The notes under the pieces: generated by a model
What the model saw: the letters and a program-made list of their open reading frames with translations, nothing else
Databases searched by the model: none
Told to the model about the DNA's origin: nothing
Shown here: one piece after another, positions 43,126 through 51,183 of the stretch
Position numbering within the stretch: the first letter of the stretch is position 1
How the letters are laid out: each line of letters begins with the position of its first letter
From: Ponticaulis profundi
GTDB lineage: Bacteria; Pseudomonadota; Alphaproteobacteria; Caulobacterales; Hyphomonadaceae
DNA: 64,000 nt
Direction: 5' to 3'
Assembly: GCF_042659465.1 (NCBI RefSeq)
Contig: NZ_JBHSSW010000012.1
Coordinates: forward strand, 367,749 to 431,748
Position numbers and translations under genes: made by a program

Positions 43126-43575
43126 ATGACTGAAGCGCATTCCCTTTTTGAGACCGCTTTGCGGATTTCGGCCGTCGCTGACAGCGAGGAAGAACGCCAG
43201 ACTGCGGCGGGTCTCATGAAACAGGCCGCTGACCTGGGCCATGGCCGGGCGGCGGGCGATTATGGAAATATGCTCATGGCAGGACGCGGCGTGTTCCACG
43301 ACGCAGGCCTTGCCTATCGGTACTGGTCGCTCGGTGCGCTGGAATATGGCGAAGCTGAATGTGCGTTCAAGCTCGGACTGGCCTGCCGCGATGGCGGCGA
43401 CTTTGCGCCCGATCTTGCCGGCGCACTTGCCTGGTTCATGCTGTCACGTGATCTCGGCATGGATCTGGCGGCGCTGGACGTCGATGCCATTGCCTATGAG
43501 ATCAATGAGGATCTGCGGGCAGAAGCCTTCCGCCGCTATGACCGTCTGCGCAGCAATTGCACCATTCTTCGCTAG
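43126..43575 (+). CDS. Sel1-repeat protein
   Basis: 149 residues from the ATG at 43126; a TTG at 43090 would add 12 residues and has an equally weak ribosome site. Two Sel1-type helical repeats are visible (AAGLMKQAADLGHGRAAGDY, then GLAYRYWSLGALEYGEAECA). Such repeats mediate protein contacts. The C-terminus contains NCTILR. No partner is evident in the neighbourhood. Confidence 0.82.
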   Translation: MTEAHSLFETALRISAVADSEEERQTAAGLMKQAADLGHGRAAGDYGNMLMAGRGVFHDAGLAYRYWSLGALEYGEAECAFKLGLACRDGGDFAPDLAGALAWFMLSRDLGMDLAALDVDAIAYEINEDLRAEAFRRYDRLRSNCTILR

Positions 43576-43615
43576 GTCGTACGTCTGAAAATCTCGCAAA
43601 CAACGCTGCCGCGGC

Positions 43616-44356
43616 CTAGCTCGCGGCGCTCAGTTCGATTGTGGTCATCATCCAGATCTGCGCCAGCATGATGGCGAGCGTGTTGGTGATGAAGGAAATC
43701 ACGAAATTCACCAGCGCAAACAGGCCGGAGCGCCAGACCTTGCCGAACGTGCCTGCGCCGGCGGCCCCGCCGCGCATCACCGTCGTGAAGTCGATGGCAA
43801 GCAGCGCCACCATGAAGACCGGGCCGATAATGCGCCAGCTCTCGGCCGAAAAAGCGGAAAAGGCCGGCGTGCCGATCAGTGTGAACAGGGTGGACGGGAT
43901 CAGAGCGACGAAATGCAGACGCAGCCTCAGCGCATAGCCCGTGCCGCGTCCCCAGATGCGCAGTCCCAGCACCGCTAGCACATGCAGCGCCATATAGGTG
44001 AGCGGAAAGAAGAAGACGAAATGGTCGAGCAGGCTTTCGACGAATTCCTCATGCGCCATGTGCTCGCTGAACGCATTGGCCGATCCGACCGCCAGATCGA
44101 CCATGCCATACAGCACCGATTGCTCGCCCGCCCATAAAAAGCGCAGCGCCGTCATGACTGCGAGAATGGAGAAGACCAGCCGCACAGATGGGGTGAACCG
44201 TCCGCCCAGCCAGTCCAGAGAGCGGGCCGCGTCAAACACACGCTGCGGCTTGCGCAGTGCAATCCACATGGTTCTGAACCCGCGCAGGCTCAGCCCGAAT
44301 GCATCTTCAGCAATCTCGTTCAGGCCGATTGGTGTCGGTTTCGGTTTGTCTGTCAT
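43616..44356 (-). CDS. Multi-pass membrane protein, DUF3667-like
   Basis: 246 residues from the ATG at 44356. The longer opening to 44485 would overlap the lipoprotein gene and lacks membrane-like sequence. An N-terminal cytoplasmic stretch (SLRGFRTMWIALRKPQRVFD and LDWLGGRFTPSVRL) is followed by about five hydrophobic segments. The layout resembles DUF3667 proteins, but without the usual N-terminal cysteine ribbon. Function unknown. It is 31 bases downstream of the lipoprotein gene on the same strand. Confidence 0.75.
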   Translation of the reverse strand: MTDKPKPTPIGLNEIAEDAFGLSLRGFRTMWIALRKPQRVFDAARSLDWLGGRFTPSVRLVFSILAVMTALRFLWAGEQSVLYGMVDLAVGSANAFSEHMAHEEFVESLLDHFVFFFPLTYMALHVLAVLGLRIWGRGTGYALRLRLHFVALIPSTLFTLIGTPAFSAFSAESWRIIGPVFMVALLAIDFTTVMRGGAAGAGTFGKVWRSGLFALVNFVISFITNTLAIMLAQIWMMTTIELSAAS

Positions 44357-44387
44357 GAAAGTCCCATATTGCGCTTCACCCGCCCGC

Positions 44388-44837
44388 TCAGGATCTTCCG
44401 CAGCCCTGAATGGAGCGCGCAAGACTCTTGCCCGACCGGTCTGCGGCTTGAACGCAACTGATGACCGAGCTTGCCTTATGCGCATTTCTACAGAGTTCGA
44501 TCACGTCGTCAAAGCGCCATTCGTCTGTGTCGCGCCATCTGATATCCCCATTCATCAGGCCATCAAAACATCTGGCTGGCTCTGTTGATGTTTCCTGCTC
44601 AAGACACAGATCGGCAATGTCTTCTGCGGGCCAGTCCCTGCTGCCGCCAGGTGTGCGGGCGACCTTGCCCTGAAGCGCTTTTTCGCAGGCCTTCTCATCG
44701 ATGACCGTTTGCGGCTGCGATGTCGGTGTTGATGGCGTCGGCGGTTCAGCGCCTCCGGTGCTTTCTATCCCCGGCTCACAAGCCGTCAGCAGAAGTGCGC
44801 AGAGCAGAAATCCTGCGCCTGTCAGCCGCTTTGTCAT
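44388..44837 (-). CDS. Cys-rich lipoprotein of unknown function
   Basis: 149 residues. The signal peptide ends at a lipobox (LLCALLLTACEPG). After a Pro/Thr-rich linker the mature part has a repeat-like pattern in which an acidic helix ends in a paired cysteine: ACEKALQG, DIADLCLEQETSTEPARCFD, VIELCRNAHKASSVISCVQAA. The spacing of Cys pairs suggests two or three disulfide-linked modules. Family not recognised. It shares a strand with the DUF3667-like gene. Confidence 0.78.
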   Translation of the reverse strand: MTKRLTGAGFLLCALLLTACEPGIESTGGAEPPTPSTPTSQPQTVIDEKACEKALQGKVARTPGGSRDWPAEDIADLCLEQETSTEPARCFDGLMNGDIRWRDTDEWRFDDVIELCRNAHKASSVISCVQAADRSGKSLARSIQGCGRS

Positions 44838-44986
44838 GCGTGTCCCCTTTTGCGTGTCCCGTTTCCCCTATAACCTGACAGACAAGCGCCGCGAATAACG
44901 AATGACAGTCGCGTGCATATTGAACTTGTGCGGCATTTGCGGCACACACAGCCTTCATTCATCCAGTTCAGCAGAAAGCCCGCTAC

Positions 44987-46654
44987 ATGGCCTCTTATCA
45001 ATACATCTATCAGCTTCAGGGTCTCACCAAGACCTATCCAGGCGGCAAGAAGGTGTTCGAAAACATTCACCTGTCTTTTCTGCCGGATGCGAAGATTGGT
45101 GTGGTCGGTGTCAACGGCTCGGGTAAATCGACCCTGCTGCGCATCATGGCGCAGGAAGACAAGGAATTTAACGGTGAAGCCCGCGCAGCGGATGGCACCA
45201 AGATTGGCTATCTCCCGCAGGAGCCGCATCTCGACCCGGAAAAGTCTGTCTGGGAAAACGTGATCTCTGAATGCCCGGAAAAAATCCTCTTCGACAAGTT
45301 CAATGAGGTCTCCAACAAGATGGCGGAGGAATACTCCGACGAACTGATGGAAGAAATGACGGCGCTGCAGGAACAGATCGATGCTGCCGACGCCTGGGAT
45401 ATCGATTCCAAGATCCGCATGTCGATGGACGCGCTGCGCTGCCCGGATGAAGACGCCGATGTGACCAAGCTGTCAGGGGGTGAAATCCGCCGGATCGCGA
45501 TTGTCCGCTTGCTGCTCTCCAAGCCAGACATGATCATCATGGACGAACCGACCAACCACCTCGATGCGGAAACGGTCGCCTGGCTTCAGAACTATCTCGT
45601 CAACTTCACCGGCTGTGTGATTCTCGTCACCCACGACCGTTACTTCCTTGACCAGGTGACGGGCTGGATTCTCGAACTCGACCGCGGCAAAGGCATTCCA
45701 TACGAAGGCAACTACTCCTCATGGGTGGAGCAGAAAGCCAAGCGCATGGAACAGGAAGCGCGCGAGGAAGCCTCCCGCAAGCGCACCCTGTCCAAGGAAC
45801 TCGAATGGGTTCGCGCCGGTGCGAAAGCCCGTCAGGCCAAGTCCAAGGCCCGTATCTCCCGCTATGAGGAAATGGCGAGCAAGGCCGAGCAGGAAAAGGT
45901 CATGACGGCGCAGATCCGCATTCCGCCGGGTCCGCGTCTGGGTAATGTCGTGCTCGAAGCTGAAGGCCTGCGCAAAGGCTTTGGCAACAAGCTCCTCATT
46001 GAGGATCTGGAATTCAAACTGCCGCCGGGTGGTATTGTCGGTGTCATCGGTCCGAACGGTGCGGGTAAATCCACCCTGTTCAAAATGATCATCGGTCAGG
46101 AAGAGCCGGATGCCGGTACGCTGCGCGTCGGCGATACCGTCAAGCTCGGCTATGTCGACCAGTCGCGTGACGCGCTCGATGACAAGGCAACTGTCTGGCA
46201 GGAAATCTCCGGCGGTACAGACGTCATCGATCTGGGCGGTGTGGAAGTGAATTCGCGCGCCTATGTCGGTGCGTTCAACTTCAAGGGCTCTGACCAGCAA
46301 AAGCCGGTCGGCGTGCTCTCTGGTGGTGAGCGCAACCGCGTCCACCTGGCCAAAATGCTGAAATCCGGCGCCAATTTGCTGCTGCTTGACGAACCGACCA
46401 ACGACCTCGACGTCGAAACGCTGCAGGCACTTGAGGAAGGTCTCGAAAACTTCCCGGGCTGCGCTGTGGTCATCTCGCACGACCGCTGGTTCCTCGACCG
46501 GATGTGTACGCACATTCTCGCCTTTGAAGGCGATTCACACGTCGAATGGTTTGAAGGCGACTTCTCGGCTTACTGGGAAGACAAGAAACGCCGCCTCGGC
46601 GCCGAAGCCGTCGAGCCAAAACGTCCAAAATTCAAGAAGTTCTCTCGGGCATAA
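44987..46654 (+). CDS. ettA: Energy-dependent translational throttle protein EttA (ABC-F ATPase)
   Basis: 555 residues. Two ABC cassettes: Walker A GVNGSGKST and GPNGAGKST; signatures KLSGGEIRR and LSGGERNRVHLAK; Walker B MDEPTNHLD and LDEPTNDLD. The EttA-type arm and linker regions are present (EWVRAGAKARQAKSKARISR) and the length matches E. coli EttA. It binds the ribosomal E site and gates translation according to the energy state. Followed by a terminator. Confidence 0.97.
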   Translation: MASYQYIYQLQGLTKTYPGGKKVFENIHLSFLPDAKIGVVGVNGSGKSTLLRIMAQEDKEFNGEARAADGTKIGYLPQEPHLDPEKSVWENVISECPEKILFDKFNEVSNKMAEEYSDELMEEMTALQEQIDAADAWDIDSKIRMSMDALRCPDEDADVTKLSGGEIRRIAIVRLLLSKPDMIIMDEPTNHLDAETVAWLQNYLVNFTGCVILVTHDRYFLDQVTGWILELDRGKGIPYEGNYSSWVEQKAKRMEQEAREEASRKRTLSKELEWVRAGAKARQAKSKARISRYEEMASKAEQEKVMTAQIRIPPGPRLGNVVLEAEGLRKGFGNKLLIEDLEFKLPPGGIVGVIGPNGAGKSTLFKMIIGQEEPDAGTLRVGDTVKLGYVDQSRDALDDKATVWQEISGGTDVIDLGGVEVNSRAYVGAFNFKGSDQQKPVGVLSGGERNRVHLAKMLKSGANLLLLDEPTNDLDVETLQALEEGLENFPGCAVVISHDRWFLDRMCTHILAFEGDSHVEWFEGDFSAYWEDKKRRLGAEAVEPKRPKFKKFSRA

Positions 46655-46660
46655 TTCGAA

Positions 46661-46687
46661 AAAAGGCAGCCAAAGGCTGCCTTTTTT
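46661..46687 (+). terminator. Terminator of ettA
   Basis: AAAAGGCAGCC-AAA-GGCTGCCTTTTTT, a seven-pair GC stem extended by A-T pairs; symmetric enough to act on both strands. It begins 7 bases after the ettA stop. Confidence 0.92.
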
Positions 46688-46781
46688 GTTCGTGATCTCG
46701 CGGTCAACTTCCACGCATAAAGCGGATGACAGCTCGCACCAATTCTGGTTTCCTGTTTTGGTTGTGATGAGGGGGTTGCGC

Positions 46782-47648
46782 ATGCGTATGCTGGTAATTT
46801 TGGGAATGTTGCTGACATTCGTGCGTCCGGTTCTTGCCGAAGAGCTCATGACCATTCGGGACTTTCGGGACGATATGTTGCTTCAACTGCAACAAACGTA
46901 TCCGGATTTCACGTTCGAGCCGCTCAACGAGACGAGTATCACCTTCAAGACGGACGGCGAGAAAGCTGCGGAAGGGCAGATATTCGTCGACAACTCCTAC
47001 CAGCTTTACACGGTTGAGCCTGACAATATCGACGTCATAATGGATCGTGTGATTGGGCGTCTTGAGGATGTTCAGCCAGAGGGGCCTTCAGAAAAACTGG
47101 ATGATGAAGCTTTCTTGGCGGGACTGGTTCTTGTGCTGCGACCGGACACCTACATGGATGCCGCACCAGACTATTCGGATGCTTTGGTGACATGGCCATT
47201 TGTGGCGGATCTGGCTCAAACATTGGCTTTTGACAGTCCGGAAACACTCCGCTTCGTGACAGTTGCAGAGCTGGAAGAGAAAGGCATCAGCATCGATCAG
47301 GAGCTCTACGAACGTGCAGCAGCCAATATTCGTGTTCGGATGGGTGATGTGTATGAGGACTCTTATGGATCGCTTTCTCTGATATCGACGGAAAATGGTC
47401 TCGGCACGAGCTATCCACTTCTTCCTGGCGTTTGCTCTGCGGAAAGCGAAGATCAGGCTTTCTGGGTTATCGATCGTGAGACAATTATTCGAAGTCGATT
47501 GGACGAGGGGAGACCAGGGTGGGCGGAAACTGAACTCCGCACGAATGCCTTCAACATCAGGAAATCCGGCTTTGGAATGACGAACAGCATTGCCACTTGC
47601 ATTGACGGTAAATGGGACAGCATTCCAATTGTCGCCACTGAAAATTGA
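46782..47648 (+). CDS. Exported DUF1444-like protein
   Basis: 288 residues from the ATG at 46782 (GAGGGGG upstream). A reading frame open from 46386 overlaps ettA and is not coding there. A signal peptide (RMLVILGMLLTFVRPVLAEE) precedes a domain resembling DUF1444/YtpQ (FRDDMLLQLQQTYPDFTFEP; YQLYTVEPDNIDVIMDRVI; LRFVTVAELEEKGISIDQEL). The export signal is unusual for that family, so the assignment is tentative. Separated from ettA by the terminator. Confidence 0.7.
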   Translation: MRMLVILGMLLTFVRPVLAEELMTIRDFRDDMLLQLQQTYPDFTFEPLNETSITFKTDGEKAAEGQIFVDNSYQLYTVEPDNIDVIMDRVIGRLEDVQPEGPSEKLDDEAFLAGLVLVLRPDTYMDAAPDYSDALVTWPFVADLAQTLAFDSPETLRFVTVAELEEKGISIDQELYERAAANIRVRMGDVYEDSYGSLSLISTENGLGTSYPLLPGVCSAESEDQAFWVIDRETIIRSRLDEGRPGWAETELRTNAFNIRKSGFGMTNSIATCIDGKWDSIPIVATEN

Positions 47649-47742
47649 CTGACGTCGGGACGTGAGGCGTTGGCAACAAGGTAAGCGCCAAGCACTATCC
47701 GGGACCCAGCCCTCTTTCACCGGAAACTCTCACCACACCGCA

Positions 47743-47764
47743 GGTTCCAGCGCAGGCTGGAACC
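47743..47764. repeat. Palindromic repeat, copy 1 (variant)
   Basis: GGTTCCAG-CGCAGG-CTGGAACC hairpin followed by CATGCCTGAG. Same family as the copies at 47811, 49166 and 50796. Confidence 0.85.
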
Positions 47765-47810
47765 CATGCCTGAGCCTTTGAACCGGGCACTTGCCTCACG
47801 CTCTGGCATG

Positions 47811-47833
47811 GATACCAGATCAAGTCTGGTATC
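47811..47833. repeat. Palindromic repeat, copy 2 (inverted orientation)
   Basis: GATACCAGA-TCAAG-TCTGGTATC hairpin. GGCATG precedes it, so on the minus strand it reads GGTATCCATGCC like the other copies. Confidence 0.85.
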
Positions 47834-47872
47834 GCCGGATTGAAGGGGAAAGCCCCCAAAAACCCACCGCTG

Positions 47873-47899
47873 TCATCCCGGACCTGATCCGGGATCCAG
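47873..47899. repeat. Palindromic repeat of the ATCCCGGA type
   Basis: ATCCCGGA-CCTGA-TCCGGGAT hairpin in the context TGTC...CCAGC. A related hairpin lies inside the coding region at 48566-48587. Confidence 0.85.
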
Positions 47900-47954
47900 C
47901 GTAAAAACCAAAAACTAATCCCACACCGGCGCAGTGCCCCACATACTGGCACAC

Positions 47955-49112
47955 ATGTCAGAGCCCGCATCCAAATCTGTTGATCTGCGCCCCGTTTTCA
48001 CGGAGATCGCCGCGCGCCTGGCGGGCTTCATGGCCCGGATCGCAGGCTATGCAGAAGATGCTCTGGAGCCGGAGGAAGACCCGGCAAGACGCCCGTCAAA
48101 CATGATGCTGGGCGCAAAAAATACCCTGATCCTGCAGGTGCGGCGCATGGAATACACGCTGCGATGTTTCATCCTGTGGCTCGCCGCAGAGCTGTTGCAA
48201 CGCGCAAGAGACGAGCCCGGTTTTGCTGACGGCCTCACCCTGACACCGCGTGTTGCCCGCCCGGCGCACCCGAATGACCCGCCGCCCAACACCTGGATGA
48301 TTGAACAGGATCAGGCGCTGCGCGATGCCCTGTCAGACCGCGTGCGGCTGAATAGTTTCTCCATCGCGACGCCTTGCCCGAATGACGCGGCGGGTCGCAA
48401 GCCGCGTCGCTGGCGCGCGCGTTACAAATATCTGCCAGATGACCGCGAGATTGTGGATGCGGGGGCCGTGCTTGCCCGGCTGGCGCGCCTGCCGAAACTG
48501 CTTCAGCGGGCTGATAAAATGGCCGAACGCCTCGCCGCCCGTGTGCTTCATATGGATGGTTCTGGATCCCGGGTCTTCGCCCGGGATGACGATTTCTCTT
48601 TGACGCTTCCTTGTCATCCCGGAAGCCCGAACAGCCCTGAGCACGCTCTATGTGAGCCGTCAGGCTCACGAGAGCAAAAAAGAAGCAGCCCTGAGCGCGC
48701 TCTATGTGAGCCGTCAGGCTCACGAGAGCAAAAAAGAAGCAGCCCTGAGCGCGCTCTATGTGAGCCGTCAGGCTCACGAGAGCAAAACAAAAGCAGCCCT
48801 GAGCCCGCTTCATCGCGAGAGCGCAGCGAAGCGGGAAGCAAAGGATACAGCCCTGAGCGCGCCTCATCGCAAGCCCAAAAAACTCCTATCCCGCAGCTCT
48901 ATTTCGAGCCGCTGATCCATTGGCTGCCGCCCGATGAGCTCTGGCGAAACTGCGCCGATGAAGCCGAGCGAGACGACCTGAATTCCCTGCATTATCGCGC
49001 AAGGTCTGCGCTGGTGGCACTGGGTGTTTTCCCGGAAGCCGAGCCGCCGGACCTGCCCGGTTTCGAGCGCTTCAAGCCGCCCGATCCCCCTCAGATCCGA
49101 TCATTTGCCTGA
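47955..49112 (+). CDS. Protein of unknown function carrying embedded palindromes and an 18-residue tandem repeat
   Basis: 385 residues from the ATG at 47955. No known domain is recognised. Residues 1-195 are helical and moderately conserved-looking (NTLILQVRRMEYTLRCFILW; NTWMIEQDQALRDAL). Residues about 200-315 are of a different nature: they begin with GSGSRVFARDDD, the translation of an intergenic-type palindrome, and continue with five 18-residue units (PERALCEPSGSREQ plus KRSS type). The C-terminal part (IPQLYFEPLIHWLPPDELWR...) resumes ordinary coding character. The frame stays open through the repeat segment because the unit is 54 bases. Either a tolerated linker or a decaying gene. Confidence 0.6.
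   Translation: MSEPASKSVDLRPVFTEIAARLAGFMARIAGYAEDALEPEEDPARRPSNMMLGAKNTLILQVRRMEYTLRCFILWLAAELLQRARDEPGFADGLTLTPRVARPAHPNDPPPNTWMIEQDQALRDALSDRVRLNSFSIATPCPNDAAGRKPRRWRARYKYLPDDREIVDAGAVLARLARLPKLLQRADKMAERLAARVLHMDGSGSRVFARDDDFSLTLPCHPGSPNSPEHALCEPSGSREQKRSSPERALCEPSGSREQKRSSPERALCEPSGSREQNKSSPEPASSRERSEAGSKGYSPERASSQAQKTPIPQLYFEPLIHWLPPDELWRNCADEAERDDLNSLHYRARSALVALGVFPEAEPPDLPGFERFKPPDPPQIRSFA
48566..48587. repeat. Palindromic repeat inside the coding region
   Basis: ATCCCGGG-TCTTCG-CCCGGGAT, perfect eight-pair stem, in the context GGTTCTGG...GACGATT. It is followed at 48613 by GTCATCCCGGAAGCCCG, another fragment of the intergenic repeat type. Confidence 0.85.
48632..48901 (+). repeat. 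54-bp tandem repeat, five units (three near-identical, two degenerate)
   Basis: Units begin at 48632, 48686, 48740, 48794 and 48848 with CAGCCCTGAGC. The first three are almost identical and each contains the hairpin GTGAGCC-GTCA-GGCTCAC. Units 4 and 5 keep the first 12-15 bases and diverge afterwards. The unit length is a multiple of three, so each adds 18 codons to the surrounding frame. Confidence 0.95.
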
Positions 49113-49165
49113 CACCGCCCCCGCGATACCGCGTGGGGCGATAGTGGCGCATCCTCTCCACCGCA

Positions 49166-49187
49166 GATACCAGCGAAGGCTGGTATC
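49166..49187. repeat. Palindromic repeat, copy 3
   Basis: GATACCAGC-GAAG-GCTGGTATC hairpin followed by CATGCCTGAG, in the 250-base gap between the repeat-containing gene and the phosphoesterase gene. Confidence 0.9.
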
Positions 49188-49362
49188 CATGCCTGAGTTT
49201 TCTCAATTGCCTTGTTTTTTGTGTTTGCTCGCACCTGCGCCGCGTCTTCGACTTGGCGGTGCTGCGCCTTCGCCTTGCTCGTGAGGCTGTGTTCCCCAAC
49301 AGCCCGACCGGGCTGGGCGCAGAGCGGCCGAGCCGCAGGCGAGGAACAAGCCGTGGCTACCC

Positions 49363-50637
49363 TTATTCTGCCAGCTGAGAGCGGCGCTGAAAGACATAGC
49401 TGCCTTCATCAATCGGGCGGCCGGACATATCCGTCGGCGAAGAGAAGACATTCACCGTCAGCTCATCTTCATCGAGTTCGAGATGCAGAAAGCCCCAGTC
49501 AGACCCGCGCGAATAGTAATTGGTCAGGCCCGGATTATTGGCGAGCTGATTGGCGTGGAATTTCGGGTGCAGCGGGCGATATTTCGAACCGGCGCCGGAC
49601 ACCAGTGTCGGCAGGACAGGCCGGGCGTCCTCGCCCTCTGCGCCGCAGGCATCGGAATAAACCTCGGTCATGTGATCATCGCCGGAGATATAGACATCGG
49701 CATATTCACACAGGCTGTCCATATAGAGCGCGCGCAGGGCATGCGCTTTCTCGAATTTGCTGCCGCCGCCCGACCAGACGGCATGGTGGCCGATCACGAC
49801 TTTCCAGTGTGCATCAGAGGCGGCGAGGGACTCTTCCAGCCATTCCACCATGCGTTTTTCGTCCGGCGTGGCGGGTTTGACATAGTCATCCCAGCTGTCG
49901 AGTTCGCCGGTGCGCACTTCATTGCCTTCGGCGTCCAGATTGTCCTCATACACAGTCGTGGAGGCGAGCAGCATTTCGGTGTCGATCACGAAGATTTCGA
50001 CAAAGCCTTCCATGCCGGCGGGCACAGCGCTGTAGAAGAAATTCGGCATGGTGAAGTTCGGGTGCGCCTGCAGGTAATCCATCTGCGCGACCGCGGCTTC
50101 GCGCGAAAGGTGCCAGTCATGATTGCCCAGCATGGTGTAGATGGTGAAGTTCTCAACGCCTTCGCCGAGCTTGCCATAGGGGCGGTCCAGCATGTCGTGG
50201 AACCGGCGGGCATCGGAAATGCCATCCGCGCCGAGCGTCGCCCCATCCGGGTAGATATTGTCGCCGACCATGGCGGCGAAATCGCACCCGATCCGTTTGC
50301 AGATTTCATCTGCGCCCTGTGCGACCGGCCACATGCCGCTCGCTTCCATATAGCTGCCAAGAGCGGTTTCAAACACCCATGGCGTCGGGCGGAAGCCCTC
50401 CATGCTGCCATTGCGTTCGAGCCATTCCTCGGACATCAGCGTCATGTACTCGCCGATGGTGCGCATCGGCTTGTCGTCGTCTTCAAAGCGCTCATACGCC
50501 GGGATGTATCCGGTATCGCCGACGACCACGAATTTGGCAGAGCGCGTTTCGTCTGCTGCGGGCTCCTGCGCGAAACCGGCATGGCTGCAAGCCGCCAGTG
50601 TCATGACCGGGAGCAGGGTGAAGAGTGAATTGCGCAT
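49363..50637 (-). CDS. Calcineurin-like metallophosphoesterase, exported
   Basis: 424 residues with a signal peptide that may carry a lipobox (LPVMTLAACSHAG). Metal-binding motifs in order: VVVGDTGYIPA, MVGDNIYPDGA, TMLGNHDWHLS, VIGHHAVWSGG and YISGDDHMTEV, so the active site is complete. Long loops resemble purple-acid-phosphatase-like enzymes acting on exposed phosphomonoesters. Substrate unknown. No partner gene is evident; a palindromic repeat lies on either side. Confidence 0.92.
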   Translation of the reverse strand: MRNSLFTLLPVMTLAACSHAGFAQEPAADETRSAKFVVVGDTGYIPAYERFEDDDKPMRTIGEYMTLMSEEWLERNGSMEGFRPTPWVFETALGSYMEASGMWPVAQGADEICKRIGCDFAAMVGDNIYPDGATLGADGISDARRFHDMLDRPYGKLGEGVENFTIYTMLGNHDWHLSREAAVAQMDYLQAHPNFTMPNFFYSAVPAGMEGFVEIFVIDTEMLLASTTVYEDNLDAEGNEVRTGELDSWDDYVKPATPDEKRMVEWLEESLAASDAHWKVVIGHHAVWSGGGSKFEKAHALRALYMDSLCEYADVYISGDDHMTEVYSDACGAEGEDARPVLPTLVSGAGSKYRPLHPKFHANQLANNPGLTNYYSRGSDWGFLHLELDEDELTVNVFSSPTDMSGRPIDEGSYVFQRRSQLAE

Positions 50638-50795
50638 GAGAACCGCCCTTTCATGTCTGTGTTTAAAGGGCGGGCTAAAGCGTCTCTGTTACGCTTTTAC
50701 GACAAATCCGTCGACTTTGCCTGAACGCGATCACGCTCGCGTGAGCTGGTCGGCAGGCGGATAGGTTTGGGGGCTTTTTAGTCGGAAGAAACGAA

Positions 50796-50817
50796 GATAC
50801 CAAAGCAGGCTGGTATC
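50796..50817. repeat. Palindromic repeat, copy 4
   Basis: GATACCA-AAGCAGGC-TGGTATC hairpin followed by CATGCC, just downstream of the ybaB stop. Confidence 0.8.
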
Positions 50818-50859
50818 CATGCCTATGACGTTTCAGCGGTGGAGCGATGTCAGCGTCCG

Positions 50860-51183
50860 CTAAAACGGCATTTTGAAGCCGGGGAGCATGCCTTCCAGAC
50901 CGGAGGTGGCTTCCTTCATCGTGTTCTGGACCGCTTCATCGAGGCGCGCGCGTGCATCGGCATGGGCGGCCTTGATCAGGTCTTCCAGAATTTCCGCATC
51001 GTCACCCATCAGGGAGGGATCAATATCCAGACTTTCCAGCTCGCCCTTGCCTTTCAGCGTGACGCGGACCATGCCGCCGCCCGCCACACCATCGGCAGTG
51101 ACGTTTTCGGCCTTTTCCTGAACTTCCTGCATCTTGGCCTGCATTTCCTGGGCCTGACGCATGATCTTGCCGAGATCCTTCAT
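50860..51183 (-). CDS. ybaB: YbaB/EbfC family nucleoid-associated protein
   Basis: 107 residues. KIMRQAQEMQAKMQEVQEKA at the N-terminus and VRVTLKGKGELESLDIDPSL in the middle are the family hallmarks. It binds DNA as a dimer. Its ATG overlaps the dnaX stop (ATGA), the usual dnaX-ybaB arrangement; recR, often third, is not present downstream here. Confidence 0.96.
   Translation of the reverse strand: MKDLGKIMRQAQEMQAKMQEVQEKAENVTADGVAGGGMVRVTLKGKGELESLDIDPSLMGDDAEILEDLIKAAHADARARLDEAVQNTMKEATSGLEGMLPGFKMPF

Larger units (their letters stand above)
47649..47954. other. Repeat-rich intergenic region
   Basis: 306 bases without a supportable gene. It holds three short palindromic repeats (47743-47764, 47811-47833, 47873-47899) listed separately, spaced 40-60 bases apart. 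Confidence 0.8.

Noticed and set aside
46386..46781. A long reading frame continuing upstream from the DUF1444-like gene into ettA
   Set aside because: The first part overlaps the strongly supported ettA gene on the same strand in another frame. A signal peptide and ribosome site support a start at 46782.
48614..48867. Antisense reading frames through the tandem repeat (Ser/Arg/Gly-rich products)
   Set aside because: They consist only of translated repeat and have no start context, family likeness or extension into unique sequence.
48632..48901. Possible CRISPR array (regular 54-bp periodicity)
   Set aside because: There are no unique spacers; whole units are tandem copies, the later ones degenerate, and no cas gene is near.
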